NCBI RefSeq assembly: GCF_012985465.1
Contig: NZ_JAAQWN010000001.1
Coordinates: 1-64,000 of the forward strand
Origin: Pseudomonas sp. WS 5079
Lineage (GTDB): Bacteria > Pseudomonadota > Gammaproteobacteria > Pseudomonadales > Pseudomonadaceae
Direction of reading: 5' to 3'
DNA length: 64,000 nucleotides
Positions 26,018 through 36,446 of the stretch are shown here, one piece after another. The number at the start of each line of letters is the position of its first letter. The first letter of the stretch is position 1. Made by a program: the position numbers and the translations under genes. Below the pieces are notes generated by a model that was not told the origin of the DNA, did no database searches, and saw only the letters and a program-made list of their open reading frames with translations.

Positions 26018-27652
26018 TCAGTTCACTTCCAAGCGCCAGCCCATGACGTCCCAGCTCAGAACGTGAGTCGGCGCCAGTGCCTTGAGAAACGCTGCGTCAT
26101 GGGAGACCGCAATCAGCGCCCCGGTAAATCCCTGTAAAGCCTGTTCGAAGGCCATCACCGACTCCAGGTCCAGATGGTTGGTCGGCTCATCCAGGAGCAG
26201 CAATTGCGCGGGAACCTTGCGCCACAAGGCAATCGCCATGGCAGCCTTCAAGCGCTCGCCACCGCTGAGCTGGCCGATGGGCTGGGTGACGCGCCATGCA
26301 TCCAGTTGCAACAGCGCCAGACGGGTGCGCAGTTCGGCTTCGGCCAGTGGCGTGTCCATCAATTTCAGTTGTTCGACGATCGACTGCTGGTCATCGAGCA
26401 GGGTCAAGTGCTGGTCGAGATAGGCGCTGGGTACATGAACCGTGCATGCGCCGCTGACAGGTTGCCAATGCCCCGCCAGCAGCTTGAGCAGGGTGGACTT
26501 GCCGCAGCCATTGGGCCCGTGGACCGCAACCCGGACCGGCCCGCACAGGCTCGCGTTGATCAGGGTGCTCGGCGCGCGGGGATCGAGCCAGGGCAACTGG
26601 CAGTCGATCAGGGTTAGCACTTGGCGGCCAGCCGGCAGGGGTGTGCCGGGCAAGGCAAGGAAGGTCGGCGTTTCGTCCACCACCCGTTCGTGGGCCGTGC
26701 GCACGCGTTCGTTCAGGGCCTGCTTGTGCTGCACATGGGCGCTGCGCACGTTGCTGACGATTTCATTGGCGGCGCCTTTCCAGCGGGATTTGGTGAAGGC
26801 ATCGACATTGGCGGTCTCTGCATGTTTACGGGCACTGGCGGCTTGGCGCTGGAAACTGTCGATAGCCTTTTTCAGGCGCTGGTGCTCGCGCCGCCGATCC
26901 AGCCGGGCATGTTCCAGGGCGGCCTGAGCGGCCTGTTGCTCGGCATCACGCTGCGCCCGATAGTCATCGTAGTTGCCGCCATAGAGCCGGGCCCCGAGGG
27001 GCGACAGTTCGATGATCCGCCCCAGGGTATTGAGCAGGCGTCGGTCGTGGCTGACCACCACCAGGCCGCCGCGCCAGGCGCCGAGGGTCGCCAGCAGCCA
27101 ATCGCGGCCGGCACTGTCGAGGTGGTTGGTGGGTTCGTCGAGGATCAGCAACTGCGGCGCGCCCAGCAGGCCACCAATCAGGGCGATCCTGGCCAGTTGC
27201 CCACCGCTGAGTTGGCCGGCGGGCTGATCGGGGTCGATCTCGGCCAGACCGGCGCCGTCCAGGGCCTGGCGCAGGCGTTCGGCCAGGTCCCAGCGATCAT
27301 CGATCAGTTCCAGGTCGTCGGCCTGCGCGCGGCCCGCGGCCAGGCGCTCAAGTGCCGCCAGAATAGGCGCGCAACCGCAGACCTGGGCCACAGTCTGCCC
27401 CGGTAACAGCTCAATGCTTTGTGGGACATAGGCGACACGCGCCGAGGATTTGATAACCCCATGGGATGGCTCAAGCACGCCGGCCAGCAGGCGCGCCAAC
27501 ACACTCTTGCCCATGCCATTACGGCCGACAATCCCGGTCGGGGTGCAATCGATGGACAGGTTGAGGTCTTCCAGCAAAGTCTCGCCATCGGCGAACTGAA
27601 AACCCAGGTGATGCAAGGAAACAAGTACAGGCAGCCGGTTGACGTCAGTCAT
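26018..27652 (-). CDS. ABC-F family ATPase
   Basis: A 544-residue soluble protein with two ABC domains and no membrane helices. Domain 1 has Walker A GRNGMGKS, signature LSGGQLARIAL and Walker B LLILDEPTNHLD; domain 2 has GPNGCGKST, LSGGERLKAAMAIA and LLLLDEPTNHLD. A charged linker (ARLDRRREHQRLKKA) joins them. ABC-F proteins act on ribosomes; some give antibiotic resistance by target protection. ATG 27652 follows GGAGGTG. It belongs to the Uup/EttA-like group but is clearly shorter than Uup. Confidence 0.88.
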   Translation of the reverse strand: MTDVNRLPVLVSLHHLGFQFADGETLLEDLNLSIDCTPTGIVGRNGMGKSVLARLLAGVLEPSHGVIKSSARVAYVPQSIELLPGQTVAQVCGCAPILAALERLAAGRAQADDLELIDDRWDLAERLRQALDGAGLAEIDPDQPAGQLSGGQLARIALIGGLLGAPQLLILDEPTNHLDSAGRDWLLATLGAWRGGLVVVSHDRRLLNTLGRIIELSPLGARLYGGNYDDYRAQRDAEQQAAQAALEHARLDRRREHQRLKKAIDSFQRQAASARKHAETANVDAFTKSRWKGAANEIVSNVRSAHVQHKQALNERVRTAHERVVDETPTFLALPGTPLPAGRQVLTLIDCQLPWLDPRAPSTLINASLCGPVRVAVHGPNGCGKSTLLKLLAGHWQPVSGACTVHVPSAYLDQHLTLLDDQQSIVEQLKLMDTPLAEAELRTRLALLQLDAWRVTQPIGQLSGGERLKAAMAIALWRKVPAQLLLLDEPTNHLDLESVMAFEQALQGFTGALIAVSHDAAFLKALAPTHVLSWDVMGWRLEVN

Positions 27653-27819
27653 CAGCACCTCCAGAACAATGTGGCACAAGCCAACAAGCGCGCCAGGCGG
27701 CTCGTTGCGTTTACATGTTGGAAGGCTTAGTTGTTCACGTCGGCGGTCGTCCTGCAGTCGGGAGGGATTGGTAGCCTAGCGCAGTTCAGTCATTTTTCCT
27801 ACATCGGTGGCGTCAGTGC

Positions 27820-28836
27820 CTACAGTTGCTCAAGAAACATCGCCAACCCCACTTCTTCGGCTTTCAAGCCCTTGCGCACCCTGGGCCGGGGCAGTTTCGC
27901 CAGGCCGCCCAGGCTGAAGTGCTCCAGCACGGCCGGGTGGATGTAGCATTTGCGGCACACCGCCGGGGTATTGCCCAGTTGCCGGGCGACATTCTTGACC
28001 ATCTCCACCACATGCCTTTTTGCATCCGACTCCGGTTGCCATGCCAGTTCGCGCAACACGGCCAGGGCCAGGGCACTGCCGGCCCAGGTGCGGTAGTCCT
28101 TGGCGGTAAAGTCGGCGCCGGTGAGGCTGTGCAGGTAGGCGTTGACGTCGGTGGAGCTGACGGTATGCCGCTCGCCGTTCTCGTCCAGGTACTGGAACAG
28201 GTTCTGCCCCGGCAACTCCAGGCAGCGCTTGAGCACGGTGGCCAGGCGCCGGTCCTTGATACTGACCTGGTGCTCGACGCCGCTCTTGCCACGGAACTGG
28301 AACTGGATTTCGCTGCCCTTGATATCCACGTGGCGGGTACGCAGGGTGGTCAGGCCATAGGAGCGGTTATCGCGGGCGTATTGGCTGTTGCCGACGCGGA
28401 TCAGCGTGGCATCGAGCAACAGCACGACGGTGGCCAGGACCTTCTCGCGGTTGAAACCCGGCGCATCGATTTGCGCTTGTAGCTGCTTGCGCAATTTGGG
28501 CAGCGCGTTGCCGAACTGCTGCAGGCGCGAATACTTGTCGCTGTCGCGCACTTCACGCCAGCGTGGGTGATAACGGTATTGCTTGCGGCCGCGGGCATCG
28601 CGGCCGGTGGCCTGTAGATGGCCCTTGGGGTCGGCGCAGATCCACACATCGGTATAGGCCGGCGGGATGGCCAGGGCGTTGATGCGCTGGATTTCGTCGG
28701 CGTCGCTGATGCGTTGGCCGTCGCTCTGGAAGTACTGGAACTTGCCCCGCAGTTTACGGCGGCTCAGGCCCGGCTGACTGTCGTCAACGTAGTGCAGGTC
28801 ACGGGGCAGGTCGACGGGCAGGGTGGAGTCGGGCAT
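27820..28836 (-). CDS. DNA topoisomerase IB
   Basis: A 338-residue poxvirus-type topoisomerase I that relaxes supercoils by a 3'-phosphotyrosine intermediate. It has the N-terminal domain (LRGKFQYFQSDGQRI) and the catalytic domain with LIRVGNSQYARDNRSYGLTTL, the active-site Arg and Lys in IQFQFRGKSGVEH, FTAKDYRTWAGS and the Tyr298 nucleophile in RKCYIHPAV. Short bacterial enzymes of this kind are known. It is a single gene with no operon partner. Confidence 0.9.
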   Translation of the reverse strand: MPDSTLPVDLPRDLHYVDDSQPGLSRRKLRGKFQYFQSDGQRISDADEIQRINALAIPPAYTDVWICADPKGHLQATGRDARGRKQYRYHPRWREVRDSDKYSRLQQFGNALPKLRKQLQAQIDAPGFNREKVLATVVLLLDATLIRVGNSQYARDNRSYGLTTLRTRHVDIKGSEIQFQFRGKSGVEHQVSIKDRRLATVLKRCLELPGQNLFQYLDENGERHTVSSTDVNAYLHSLTGADFTAKDYRTWAGSALALAVLRELAWQPESDAKRHVVEMVKNVARQLGNTPAVCRKCYIHPAVLEHFSLGGLAKLPRPRVRKGLKAEEVGLAMFLEQL

Positions 28837-28900
28837 GGCAGAGTCCTTGGCAACAAATCAGGCCGGTATGCCTGATTGACCGCAGCACCGGGCCGTGCGT

Positions 28901-29986
28901 TCAAGCCAGTACGGCGACCGCCTTGATCTGTGCCCATAACGCCTGGCCGGGATGCACTTGCAACTGGTCCCGGGAATAACGGGTGATGCGCGCCAGCAGC
29001 GGCGTACCCGCCGCGTCGAGCCGTACCAGCACATGCGCACTGTTATCGGCAGGGATCTCCTGGGTCACGGTCACGGGCAAGCAATTGAGGATACTGCTGT
29101 GCTCCCCAGGTTGCAGGCTGAGGCTCACGTCCCGGGCCTGCACCTTGAACCGCAAGTGTTTGCCCAGCTCCAGCGGCGCGTGGGCCACGCGCATTTGCAG
29201 TGGGCTGTCGGGCAATTGCAGGGTCAGCAGTTGGTAATGGGCGTCATGCTCGCTGACCGTGCCGTTGATCACCACGCCGGCATCGTCGCCCAGGGCCAGC
29301 GGCAGGTCGAGCCGCGCCAGGGTTTCGCCAATCGGCCCGCTGGCCAGGGCCTTGCCCTCACTGAGCAGGACAATGTGATCGGCCAGGCGCGCCACTTCAT
29401 CCTGGGCATGGCTGACGTACAGCACCGGGATTTCCAGTTGATCGTGCAGGCGTTCCAGGTAGGGCAGGATCTCGCCTTTGCGCTGGCTGTCGAGGGCGGC
29501 CAGGGGTTCGTCCATCAGCAATAGCTGCGGGCTGGTGAGCAGGGCGCGGGCGATGCCTACGCGTTGGCGCTCACCGCCGGACAAATGCTGGGGGTGGCGA
29601 TCCAACAGGTGGCCGATCCCCAGCAATTGCGTGGCGTGGGCCATGTCCACGCGACGCTGGGCCTTGGGGATCCGCTTGAGGCCGAACTCCAGGTTGGCCA
29701 GCACCGACAGGTGGGGAAACAGGCTGGCTTCTTGAAATACATAACCCAGGGCGCGCTTGTGCGGCGGCACAAACACGCCGTTGCGGCTGTCTTGCCAGAC
29801 CTGATCGTTGATTTGCACAAATCCATCGCCGGCCCGTTCCAGCCCGGCAATGCAGCGCAGGCACGTGGTCTTGCCCGAACCCGAATGCCCGTAGAGCGCG
29901 GTGACGCCGCGCCCTGGCAGCTTGAGGTCCACGTCCAGGGCAAATCCGGAGTAGTGCAGTTGCAGGCGCACCTCAATCATCGACAT
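28901..29986 (-). CDS. modC: Molybdate ABC transporter ATPase
   Basis: A 361-residue ATPase with Walker [10 protein letters not shown], signature [16 protein letters not shown] and Walker [13 protein letters not shown], plus a C-terminal regulatory Mop/TOBE domain ([16 protein letters not shown] onwards) typical of ModC. It energises molybdate uptake with ModB and ModA. The ATG at 29986 overlaps the modB stop by one base (TGATG). The downstream end is 64 bp before the topoisomerase gene. Confidence 0.95.
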   Translation of the reverse strand: MSMIEVRLQLHYSGFALDVDLKLPGRGVTALYGHSGSGKTTCLRCIAGLERAGDGFVQINDQVWQDSRNGVFVPPHKRALGYVFQEASLFPHLSVLANLEFGLKRIPKAQRRVDMAHATQLLGIGHLLDRHPQHLSGGERQRVGIARALLTSPQLLLMDEPLAALDSQRKGEILPYLERLHDQLEIPVLYVSHAQDEVARLADHIVLLSEGKALASGPIGETLARLDLPLALGDDAGVVINGTVSEHDAHYQLLTLQLPDSPLQMRVAHAPLELGKHLRFKVQARDVSLSLQPGEHSSILNCLPVTVTQEIPADNSAHVLVRLDAAGTPLLARITRYSRDQLQVHPGQALWAQIKAVAVLA

Positions 29987-30666
29987 CAGCTCCAACCCGC
30001 TTTGGTTTTACGGCTGGAGTAGAGCGCCAGCAACACCAGGAAAGAAAACACCACCATGGCCCCGGCCAGCCAGTGGGCTTGGGCGTATTCCATGGCTTCG
30101 ACGTGGTCGTAGATCTGCACCGAGACCACGCGGGTCTTGTCGGGGATATTGCCGCCGATCATCAGCACCACGCCAAACTCGCCCACGGTATGGGCGAAGC
30201 CGAGGATCGACGCGGTGATAAAGCCGGGGCGGGCCAGCGGCAGGATCACCGTGAAAAATGTATCCCAGGGATTGGCCCGCAACGTCGCGGCAACTTCCAG
30301 GGGACGGCTGCCGATGGCCGAGAACGCGTTTTGCAGCGGTTGCACTACAAACGGCATGGAATAGATCACCGAGCCAATCACCAGGCCGGCGAAGCTGAAG
30401 GTCAGGGTGCCCAGGCCCAGCCATTGGGTGAACTGCCCGAGGTAGCCATGGGGACCCATGGTCAGCAGCAGGTAGAAGCCAATCACCGTCGGCGGCAGCA
30501 CCAGGGGCAGGGCGACCACCGCGCCAATCGGCCCGCGCCACCAGGAACGGGTGTGCGACAGCCACAGAGCGATGGGAGTGCCGATAATCAGCAGAATCAC
30601 GGTGGTCAGCGACGCCAGTTTCAGGGTCAGCCAGATCGCGGAAAAATCGGCATTCGATAGTGGCAT
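29986..30666 (-). CDS. modB: Molybdate ABC transporter permease
   Basis: A 226-residue permease with five to six membrane helices and the EAA-type loop [25 protein letters not shown] near 124-149, which contacts ModC. It forms the molybdate channel. It starts directly after the modA stop (TAAATG) and overlaps modC by one base. Confidence 0.95.
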   Translation of the reverse strand: MPLSNADFSAIWLTLKLASLTTVILLIIGTPIALWLSHTRSWWRGPIGAVVALPLVLPPTVIGFYLLLTMGPHGYLGQFTQWLGLGTLTFSFAGLVIGSVIYSMPFVVQPLQNAFSAIGSRPLEVAATLRANPWDTFFTVILPLARPGFITASILGFAHTVGEFGVVLMIGGNIPDKTRVVSVQIYDHVEAMEYAQAHWLAGAMVVFSFLVLLALYSSRKTKAGWS

Positions 30667-31504
<838 letters not shown>

Positions 31505-31544
31505 GTTCGCCATCGTCGGTACAGTGCAAAGTTGTCTCAGGGGT

Positions 31545-32609
31545 CTAGCCCTTGTTGAGTTGCGCCAGCGCCCGGCGGGCCAGGCTCAGGGTCAGCTCGC
31601 GGGTGGACAGGTCTTGCCCCAGGCGCAGCGCCTGGCCGGCCCACAGGCTGCTGAAGTCGGCTGCATCCAGGGCGCGCAACGGCAGCAATGCACCACCGGC
31701 CAAGGGAAACGCCGGGGCGGTGGGATTGATTGGCCCAAGTTCGCGCATCACGCGATTGATGATCCCCCGCGCCGGGCGGCCGGTGAACAGGTTGGTCAGT
31801 GCCGTTTCGCTGGCCTGGGCGCTGTGCAATGCCTGATGGTGGGCGGGGGTGATAGTGGCTTCGGGCGTGAACAGATAGGCCGTGCCGATCTGCACCGCCG
31901 AGGCGCCGAGGGCGAACGCGGCAACCATACCCCGCGCATCGCCAATCCCGCCGGCGGCGATTACCGGCACGCTGACTGCATCGACGATCTGCGGCACCAG
32001 GGCCATTGTGCCGATCTGGCTGGTGAGGCGGTCGCTGAGAAACATCCCGCGATGCCCCCCGGCCTCATACCCCATGGCGATGATTGCATCGCAGCCGTGC
32101 TGCTCCAGCCAGATCGCCTCCTCGACGGTGGTGGCGGACGACAGCACTTTCGCCCCTGTGGCCTTGACCCGGTCCAGCAGCGCTTTTTCCGGCAGGCCAA
32201 AGTGGAAGCTGACGACTTCCGGGCGGAATTCTTCCACCACCTCGCAGCTGGCATTGTCGAATGGTGCGCGGTTGGAGAGCGGGGTGGGCGCGTCAAAATC
32301 TGCGCCCAGCTCACGGTAGTAGGGCTCCAGCAAATCCTTCCACTGGCGATCCCGCTCGGGGTTGGGGGCCGGTGGCCGGTGGCAGAAGAAGTTGACGTTC
32401 AAGGGGCGGGCGCTGGCCTGGGCAATGGTGGTCAACGCCTGGCGCAGTTGCTCGATGCTGAGTGTGGCCGTGGGCATCGAGCCCAGCGCCCCGGCCTGGC
32501 TCGCGGCGATCACCATCTCGGGGCTGGTGCTGCCGGCCATGGGCGCCTGGATGATCGGCAATTCAATGCCCAGCAGGTCGAGAATGCGGGTGTCTGGCCA
32601 GGTGCTCAT
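31545..32609 (-). CDS. Nitronate monooxygenase
   Basis: A 354-residue FMN enzyme of the nitronate monooxygenase/2-nitropropane dioxygenase family, TIM barrel. Motifs are PIIQAPMAGSTSPEMVIAAS at the start, MGYEAGGHRG for FMN phosphate and catalytic His, and VIAAGGIGDARGMVAAFALGASAVQIGTAY. It oxidises alkyl nitronates such as propionate 3-nitronate. ATG 32609 has GGAGAAG upstream, so a longer frame from 32624 is rejected. It is a solitary gene next to DNA-repair genes. Confidence 0.88.
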   Translation of the reverse strand: MSTWPDTRILDLLGIELPIIQAPMAGSTSPEMVIAASQAGALGSMPTATLSIEQLRQALTTIAQASARPLNVNFFCHRPPAPNPERDRQWKDLLEPYYRELGADFDAPTPLSNRAPFDNASCEVVEEFRPEVVSFHFGLPEKALLDRVKATGAKVLSSATTVEEAIWLEQHGCDAIIAMGYEAGGHRGMFLSDRLTSQIGTMALVPQIVDAVSVPVIAAGGIGDARGMVAAFALGASAVQIGTAYLFTPEATITPAHHQALHSAQASETALTNLFTGRPARGIINRVMRELGPINPTAPAFPLAGGALLPLRALDAADFSSLWAGQALRLGQDLSTRELTLSLARRALAQLNKG

Positions 32610-32692
32610 GGATCGCTTCTCCAATGATGGAACGCTCAGGAAGGGCTGCCCGGCCCTTTTAACAGGGCCGGCCGGGGCAAGGCCAGTCTGTA

Positions 32693-33769
32693 TTATTCAC
32701 TGGACGCCGGCTGTGGTTCATGCGGGGTGTGGCGTTCGCGCTGGAGCAACAGCTGTTTGCGCTCCACGCCCCAACGGTAACCCGATAGATGGCCATCGCT
32801 GCGTACCACGCGGTGGCAGGGAATCGCCACGGCCAGGCTGTTGGCGCCGCACGCCTGGGCAACGGCGCGAAAGGCGCTGGGTGCGCCGATGCGCTTGGCA
32901 ATCTCGGCGTAGCTGGCGGTGCTGCCCACCGGGATTTCCCGCAGTGCCTGCCAGACCCGCTCCTGGAAGGCGGTGCCGCGCAGGTCCAGGGGCAGGTTCA
33001 GGCCCAGGGCAGGCGCCTCGATAAACCCCACCACCTGGGCAATCAACTGCTCAAATCCGGGGTCGGCACCGATCACATTGGCCTGCGGGAACTGGTCTTG
33101 CAGGTCGCGCGCCAGTTGGTCCGGGTCGTCACCCAGGAGGATCGCGCAGACCCCGCGATTGCTCTGCGCCACCAGAATCGCCCCCAGGGAACACTCGCCG
33201 ACGGCAAAGTGAATATCGTTATGGATGCCACCGGCTTTGTAGTCGCTGGGCTTCATGCCGAGCAACTGGTCGGCTGACGCGTAGAAGCGGCTGTTGGAGT
33301 TGAAACCCGCGTCGTACAGCGCATCGGTCACCGACTGGCTGTCCTGCAGGTGCGCCCTGACCTTGCGTGAGCGATGGGCGCGGGCATAGCCCCGGGGTGT
33401 CAGCCCGGTCAGGGTCTTGAACACGCGGTGGAAGTGGAACGGGCTCAAGCCGGCGCCGTTGGCCAGGTCTTCCAGGGCGGGCAGGGTCTGGGCCTGTTCG
33501 ATATGACGGCAAGCGGCGGCAACCAGGTGCGCATGGCGTTGCGCAACCTGGGTCTGGTCGGCCGAGGTGCGTTTGTTGGGGCGGTACCCGGCGGCTTCGG
33601 CTTGCTGCGGTGTGTCGAAAAACTCGACATTCTTGCGCAGTGGCTGACGTGCGCTGCTGCTGGGGCGGCAATACACGCCGGTGGTCTTGACCCCGTAGAC
33701 GAAGGCCAGGTCGGCCGTGGCGTCGCGGGCGACAATGGCTGCCCAGCGCAGATCATCTTCAGTGCTCAT
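32693..33769 (-). CDS. ada: Ada-type methyltransferase/regulator with degenerate zinc site
   Basis: A 358-residue fusion of an Ada N-terminal domain, an AraC-type HTH (LEDLANGAGLSPFHFHRVFK) and a C-terminal O6-alkylguanine methyltransferase with the acceptor Cys318 in IPCHR. In E. coli Ada, four cysteines (38, 42, 69, 72) hold zinc and Cys38 takes methyl from phosphotriesters. Here only the first remains: Cys34, Ser38, Asn65 and Thr68 occupy those places. The repair half looks active, but methyl sensing by the zinc site is probably lost, or works differently. alkB follows upstream on the same strand, 87 bp away. Confidence 0.9.
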   Translation of the reverse strand: MSTEDDLRWAAIVARDATADLAFVYGVKTTGVYCRPSSSARQPLRKNVEFFDTPQQAEAAGYRPNKRTSADQTQVAQRHAHLVAAACRHIEQAQTLPALEDLANGAGLSPFHFHRVFKTLTGLTPRGYARAHRSRKVRAHLQDSQSVTDALYDAGFNSNSRFYASADQLLGMKPSDYKAGGIHNDIHFAVGECSLGAILVAQSNRGVCAILLGDDPDQLARDLQDQFPQANVIGADPGFEQLIAQVVGFIEAPALGLNLPLDLRGTAFQERVWQALREIPVGSTASYAEIAKRIGAPSAFRAVAQACGANSLAVAIPCHRVVRSDGHLSGYRWGVERKQLLLQRERHTPHEPQPASSE

Positions 33770-33856
33770 GGCAATAGCTCGGCAATGGATCAGTGGCCAG
33801 GATAATAAACCGCGGGCGCCCGGGCACTCCGTTGCTTGCGGTGGAATTCACCGGGG

Positions 33857-34531
33857 TCAGCCGGCCCTGCGAAACGTCAGGTTGATCCGTTGCGGCCCCA
33901 TGCGCGGGTGCACGCCTTCCTTGATCGGCAGCACGCCATGAAAGCGCAGGCGATCGACGCCGCCCCAGACCGCTACGTCGCCATGGAACAGCGAGATCTT
34001 CTGTGTCTTGTCACTGCGCTGATGGCCGCCAAACAGAAACACCGCCGCCAGCCCCAGGGACAACGAGACCACCGGGGCGCTGTAGTCGCGCTCGTTCTTG
34101 TCTTGATGCAGGGACATTCTGGCGCCGGGTACATAGCGGTTGATCAGGCAGGCGTCGGGTGCAAAGCCGTCGAAGCCGGCAGCCCTGGCCGCGTCGATCG
34201 CCAGTTCACGTAGCACGGCCGGCATGCTCGGCCAGGGTTGTTGGCGCTCGGGGTCCAGAGGGCTGTAGCGATAGCCCTGGCGGTCGGTGGTCCAGCCCAG
34301 TTCGCCGCAACTGCTCAGGGCCGCCGACATGGTAAAGCCACCGGGGGTGACCATCTGCCGGAACGGTGACTGGGCGAGGACGGCACGAAGCTCGGGCAAT
34401 ACACGCTCAAGCCAGGGCAGGGCATAGCCCCTTAGGACGTAGGATTGTTCGCCGATTTGCTCGCGACGGGCCGGTTGTTGCAAGGCCTCGTCGCTGAACA
34501 GGTCGCCCGTGGAATCAGGTTGCACAATCAC
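33857..34531 (-). CDS. alkB: Alpha-ketoglutarate-dependent DNA repair dioxygenase AlkB
   Basis: A 224-residue Fe(II)/2-oxoglutarate dioxygenase that reverses N1-methyladenine and N3-methylcytosine damage. It has the iron ligands His142 and Asp144 in LHQDKNE and His198 in RFHGVLP, and the 2-oxoglutarate arginines Arg215 and Arg221 in QRINLTFRRAG. It has the substrate lid motif LINRYVPGARM. It lies before ada on the same strand, the usual adaptive-response grouping. Confidence 0.93.
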   Translation of the reverse strand: MIVQPDSTGDLFSDEALQQPARREQIGEQSYVLRGYALPWLERVLPELRAVLAQSPFRQMVTPGGFTMSAALSSCGELGWTTDRQGYRYSPLDPERQQPWPSMPAVLRELAIDAARAAGFDGFAPDACLINRYVPGARMSLHQDKNERDYSAPVVSLSLGLAAVFLFGGHQRSDKTQKISLFHGDVAVWGGVDRLRFHGVLPIKEGVHPRMGPQRINLTFRRAG

Positions 34532-34550
34532 TCCGGTATTGGTCGTGGTT

Positions 34551-34718
34551 TTACAGGGCCTTGCTCACGGTGATCTCAGTGATTTCGTCACTGGCATCGT
34601 GAATTTTCGCCAAGGCCTCTTGGGCCTCTTCGATGCTCGCCGCGTGCAGTTGGGCAAATTCGAAGCGGCGTTCGCCGTTGAGTTTGTACTTGATGACGTA
34701 TTTGGTGGTTTGAGTCAC
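34551..34718 (-). CDS. Small hypothetical protein, 55 residues
   Basis: A short frame starting with GTG 34718, preceded by AGGAATCACC, and ending at TAA 34551. It encodes 55 residues with the pattern VTQTTKYVIKYKLNGERRFE, then a helix rich in Ala and Glu, and an IT..ITVSK strand at the end, a small alpha-beta protein. It lies 26 bp after the DUF1883 gene on the same strand, so the two are probably cotranscribed, and 19 bp before alkB starts. No family was recognised. Confidence 0.6.
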   Translation of the reverse strand: MTQTTKYVIKYKLNGERRFEFAQLHAASIEEAQEALAKIHDASDEITEITVSKAL

Positions 34719-34744
34719 GGTGATTCCTGTGGCTTGGGTGGCAA

Positions 34745-35047
34745 TCAGCTGAGTTTGGTGCTGGTGCGGCGAACAATGCGGATCTTATGGGACAACGCTG
34801 GCTTGCGGGTAACGCTAATGGCACGGCGCGTCACCACATCCAGGGTGATGTTCCAGAACCCGGTGCTTGGCGCGGTGATCTTGGCCGGGAACTTGTCGAA
34901 GGCGCCACCGTGATAAGTGTGGCGACCGCCATTTTTGAAGCTGCGAAAATTCGCATCGCTCATCAGGCGGATATTGCAGGTCTGGGAGCATTCAATGACG
35001 ACAATATCCCCTTCGTTCAAGTGTTCGCGCTGGTGGATGAATTTCAT
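34745..35047 (-). CDS. DUF1883 domain protein
   Basis: A 100-residue protein that fits the DUF1883 family: MKFIHQREHLNEGDIVVIEC at the start, then NIRLMSDANFRSFKNGG, TYHGGAFDKFPAKI and FWNITLDVVTRRAISVT. It is all-beta and without signal peptide. The family is sometimes a stand-alone gene and sometimes fused to TIR- or SEFIR-type domains, so a ligand-binding role is likely, but the function is unknown. It is upstream of the 55-residue gene in the same strand. Confidence 0.8.
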   Translation of the reverse strand: MKFIHQREHLNEGDIVVIECSQTCNIRLMSDANFRSFKNGGRHTYHGGAFDKFPAKITAPSTGFWNITLDVVTRRAISVTRKPALSHKIRIVRRTSTKLS

Positions 35048-35262
35048 GGGGGGGGTGTCTCCAGAAGGGCTTTTTCTGAAAAATCAGAACGATACGTAGG
35101 TTAAGATGGAGTTTATCAGCCCCAGCACGTTTATTATCGGGTCGTCGTCGACGTCTTCGACAATTTAAAACAGTTATTTACCGATATATCAGGGATAAAT
35201 CCTACGTGGGCGGGAGAAAAATACCATCTCCGCTGTCGTAGGGTCTTTATCGGAGGTTTTGT

Positions 35263-35613
35263 ATGAAGTGGAGTGTATTGGTTCTGGCCCTGGCAATAGG
35301 TGGATGTGCTTCGGTTTCAGACATCAAGCAGACACCGCCAACCCTGGCGGTTATCTCCGGGAAAAAACCGCAGGAATACGCGGCGTGTGTGGTGCAGAAA
35401 CTGTCGTCGACCCGTCGTCCGTCGCAGATCGAGCCTCACAAGGAAGGTGTGCGGGTGATTGTGCCGCAGAAGTTTTCGGCTGACCCGTCGGCCATTTTCG
35501 AGATTGAAGACCGCTCCAGCGGAAGCAGCATCAAGCTCTACGAGAGCATGTCCAATGTGCCGATTCGTCCGGGTGACGTGAAAAAAGCTGCGGAAGACTG
35601 TATTTCCGGCTGA
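35263..35613 (+). CDS. Small lipoprotein
   Basis: A 116-residue lipoprotein: signal MKWSVLVLALAIGGC with lipobox IGGC (Cys15). The mature part has two cysteines (AACVVQK and EDCISG) that could form a disulphide, and a mid-beta region PQKFSADPSAIFEIED. TCGGAGG precedes ATG 35263. A strong terminator follows. Function unknown. Confidence 0.8.
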   Translation: MKWSVLVLALAIGGCASVSDIKQTPPTLAVISGKKPQEYAACVVQKLSSTRRPSQIEPHKEGVRVIVPQKFSADPSAIFEIEDRSSGSSIKLYESMSNVPIRPGDVKKAAEDCISG

Positions 35614-35648
35614 GTCCACGACGCCGCTCATACGCGATCAACTCCGAT

Positions 35649-35686
35649 CAAAAAGCCCGGCCTGCGGTTGCAGTGCCGGGCTTTTT
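35649..35686 (+). terminator. Intrinsic terminator after the 35263 lipoprotein
   Basis: Stem GCCCGGC (35655-35661) and GCCGGGC (35675-35681), extended by A and T runs, with CTTTTTA following. It is a good rho-independent terminator about 40 bp after the lipoprotein stop and looks bidirectional. Confidence 0.85.
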
Positions 35687-35795
35687 ATTGTCGGCAATTT
35701 CTTACATGGCGGTTGTGACTGTCGGCTCATTACCCTACCATTTGTAGGCTTATGCATTGTAGGTCTAAGCATATAACTATAAAAATGGAGTCGTG

Positions 35796-36446
35796 ATGAT
35801 GTCTGTGGAGAGAGTGTTGATGGGTGGCGCCTTGCTACTCATGCTCGGCAGCGCGCAGGCGCTGGAGGGCAACAAGATATTCAGTGAAGGTGGCGCGCAG
35901 CCTGGCGCAGCGGCGTGCATGGCATGCCACGGGGCGGATGGCCTGGGGTTGGCTGCTGCGGGTTTTCCGAGGCTTGCGGGGTTGCCGGCGGCTTATTTGA
36001 GCAAGCAACTGCATGATTTCAAGAGTGGCACGCGCAGCAACCCGGTGATGACGTCGCTGGCCAAGGCGCTTACCGAGGAAGAAATCGCGGCGGTGACCCA
36101 GACACTGGCGGCGATGCCGGCACCTGCCGTGGCCGTCGGCCATCGTAGTGCTACGCCGAACAGTCCCGCTGCAAAACTGGCGCTGCAAGGCGCCTGGGAA
36201 CGGCAGATTCCGGCGTGCGTCAGCTGTCATGGCCCCTCGGGCGTGGGGGTTGGCGAGGCGTTCCCGCCGCTGTCCGGACAGTCCGCGGCCTACCTGGCTG
36301 CCCAGCTCAATGCCTGGCGCGGTGGCACTCGGCACAACGACCCCAATGACCTGATGGGGCACGTGGCCAAATCCCTGACGGATGACGAAGTGCAGGGTAT
36401 CGCCAATTACTTCGCCTCCTTGCCTGGCCAGGAGGTCAAGCCATGA
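35796..36446 (+). CDS. Dihaem cytochrome c4-like protein (TsdB-like)
   Basis: A 216-residue periplasmic protein with a signal peptide (VLMGGALLLMLGSAQALE) and two c-haem sites, CMACH and CVSCH, about 100 residues apart, the duplicated architecture of cytochrome c4. GGAG sits five bases before ATG 35796 (ATG 35799 and GTG 35793 are alternatives). Its stop overlaps the next cytochrome gene as ATGA. In P. stutzeri and other bacteria a c4-like TsdB next to TsdA accepts electrons from thiosulfate, the likely role here. Confidence 0.8.
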   Translation: MMSVERVLMGGALLLMLGSAQALEGNKIFSEGGAQPGAAACMACHGADGLGLAAAGFPRLAGLPAAYLSKQLHDFKSGTRSNPVMTSLAKALTEEEIAAVTQTLAAMPAPAVAVGHRSATPNSPAAKLALQGAWERQIPACVSCHGPSGVGVGEAFPPLSGQSAAYLAAQLNAWRGGTRHNDPNDLMGHVAKSLTDDEVQGIANYFASLPGQEVKP

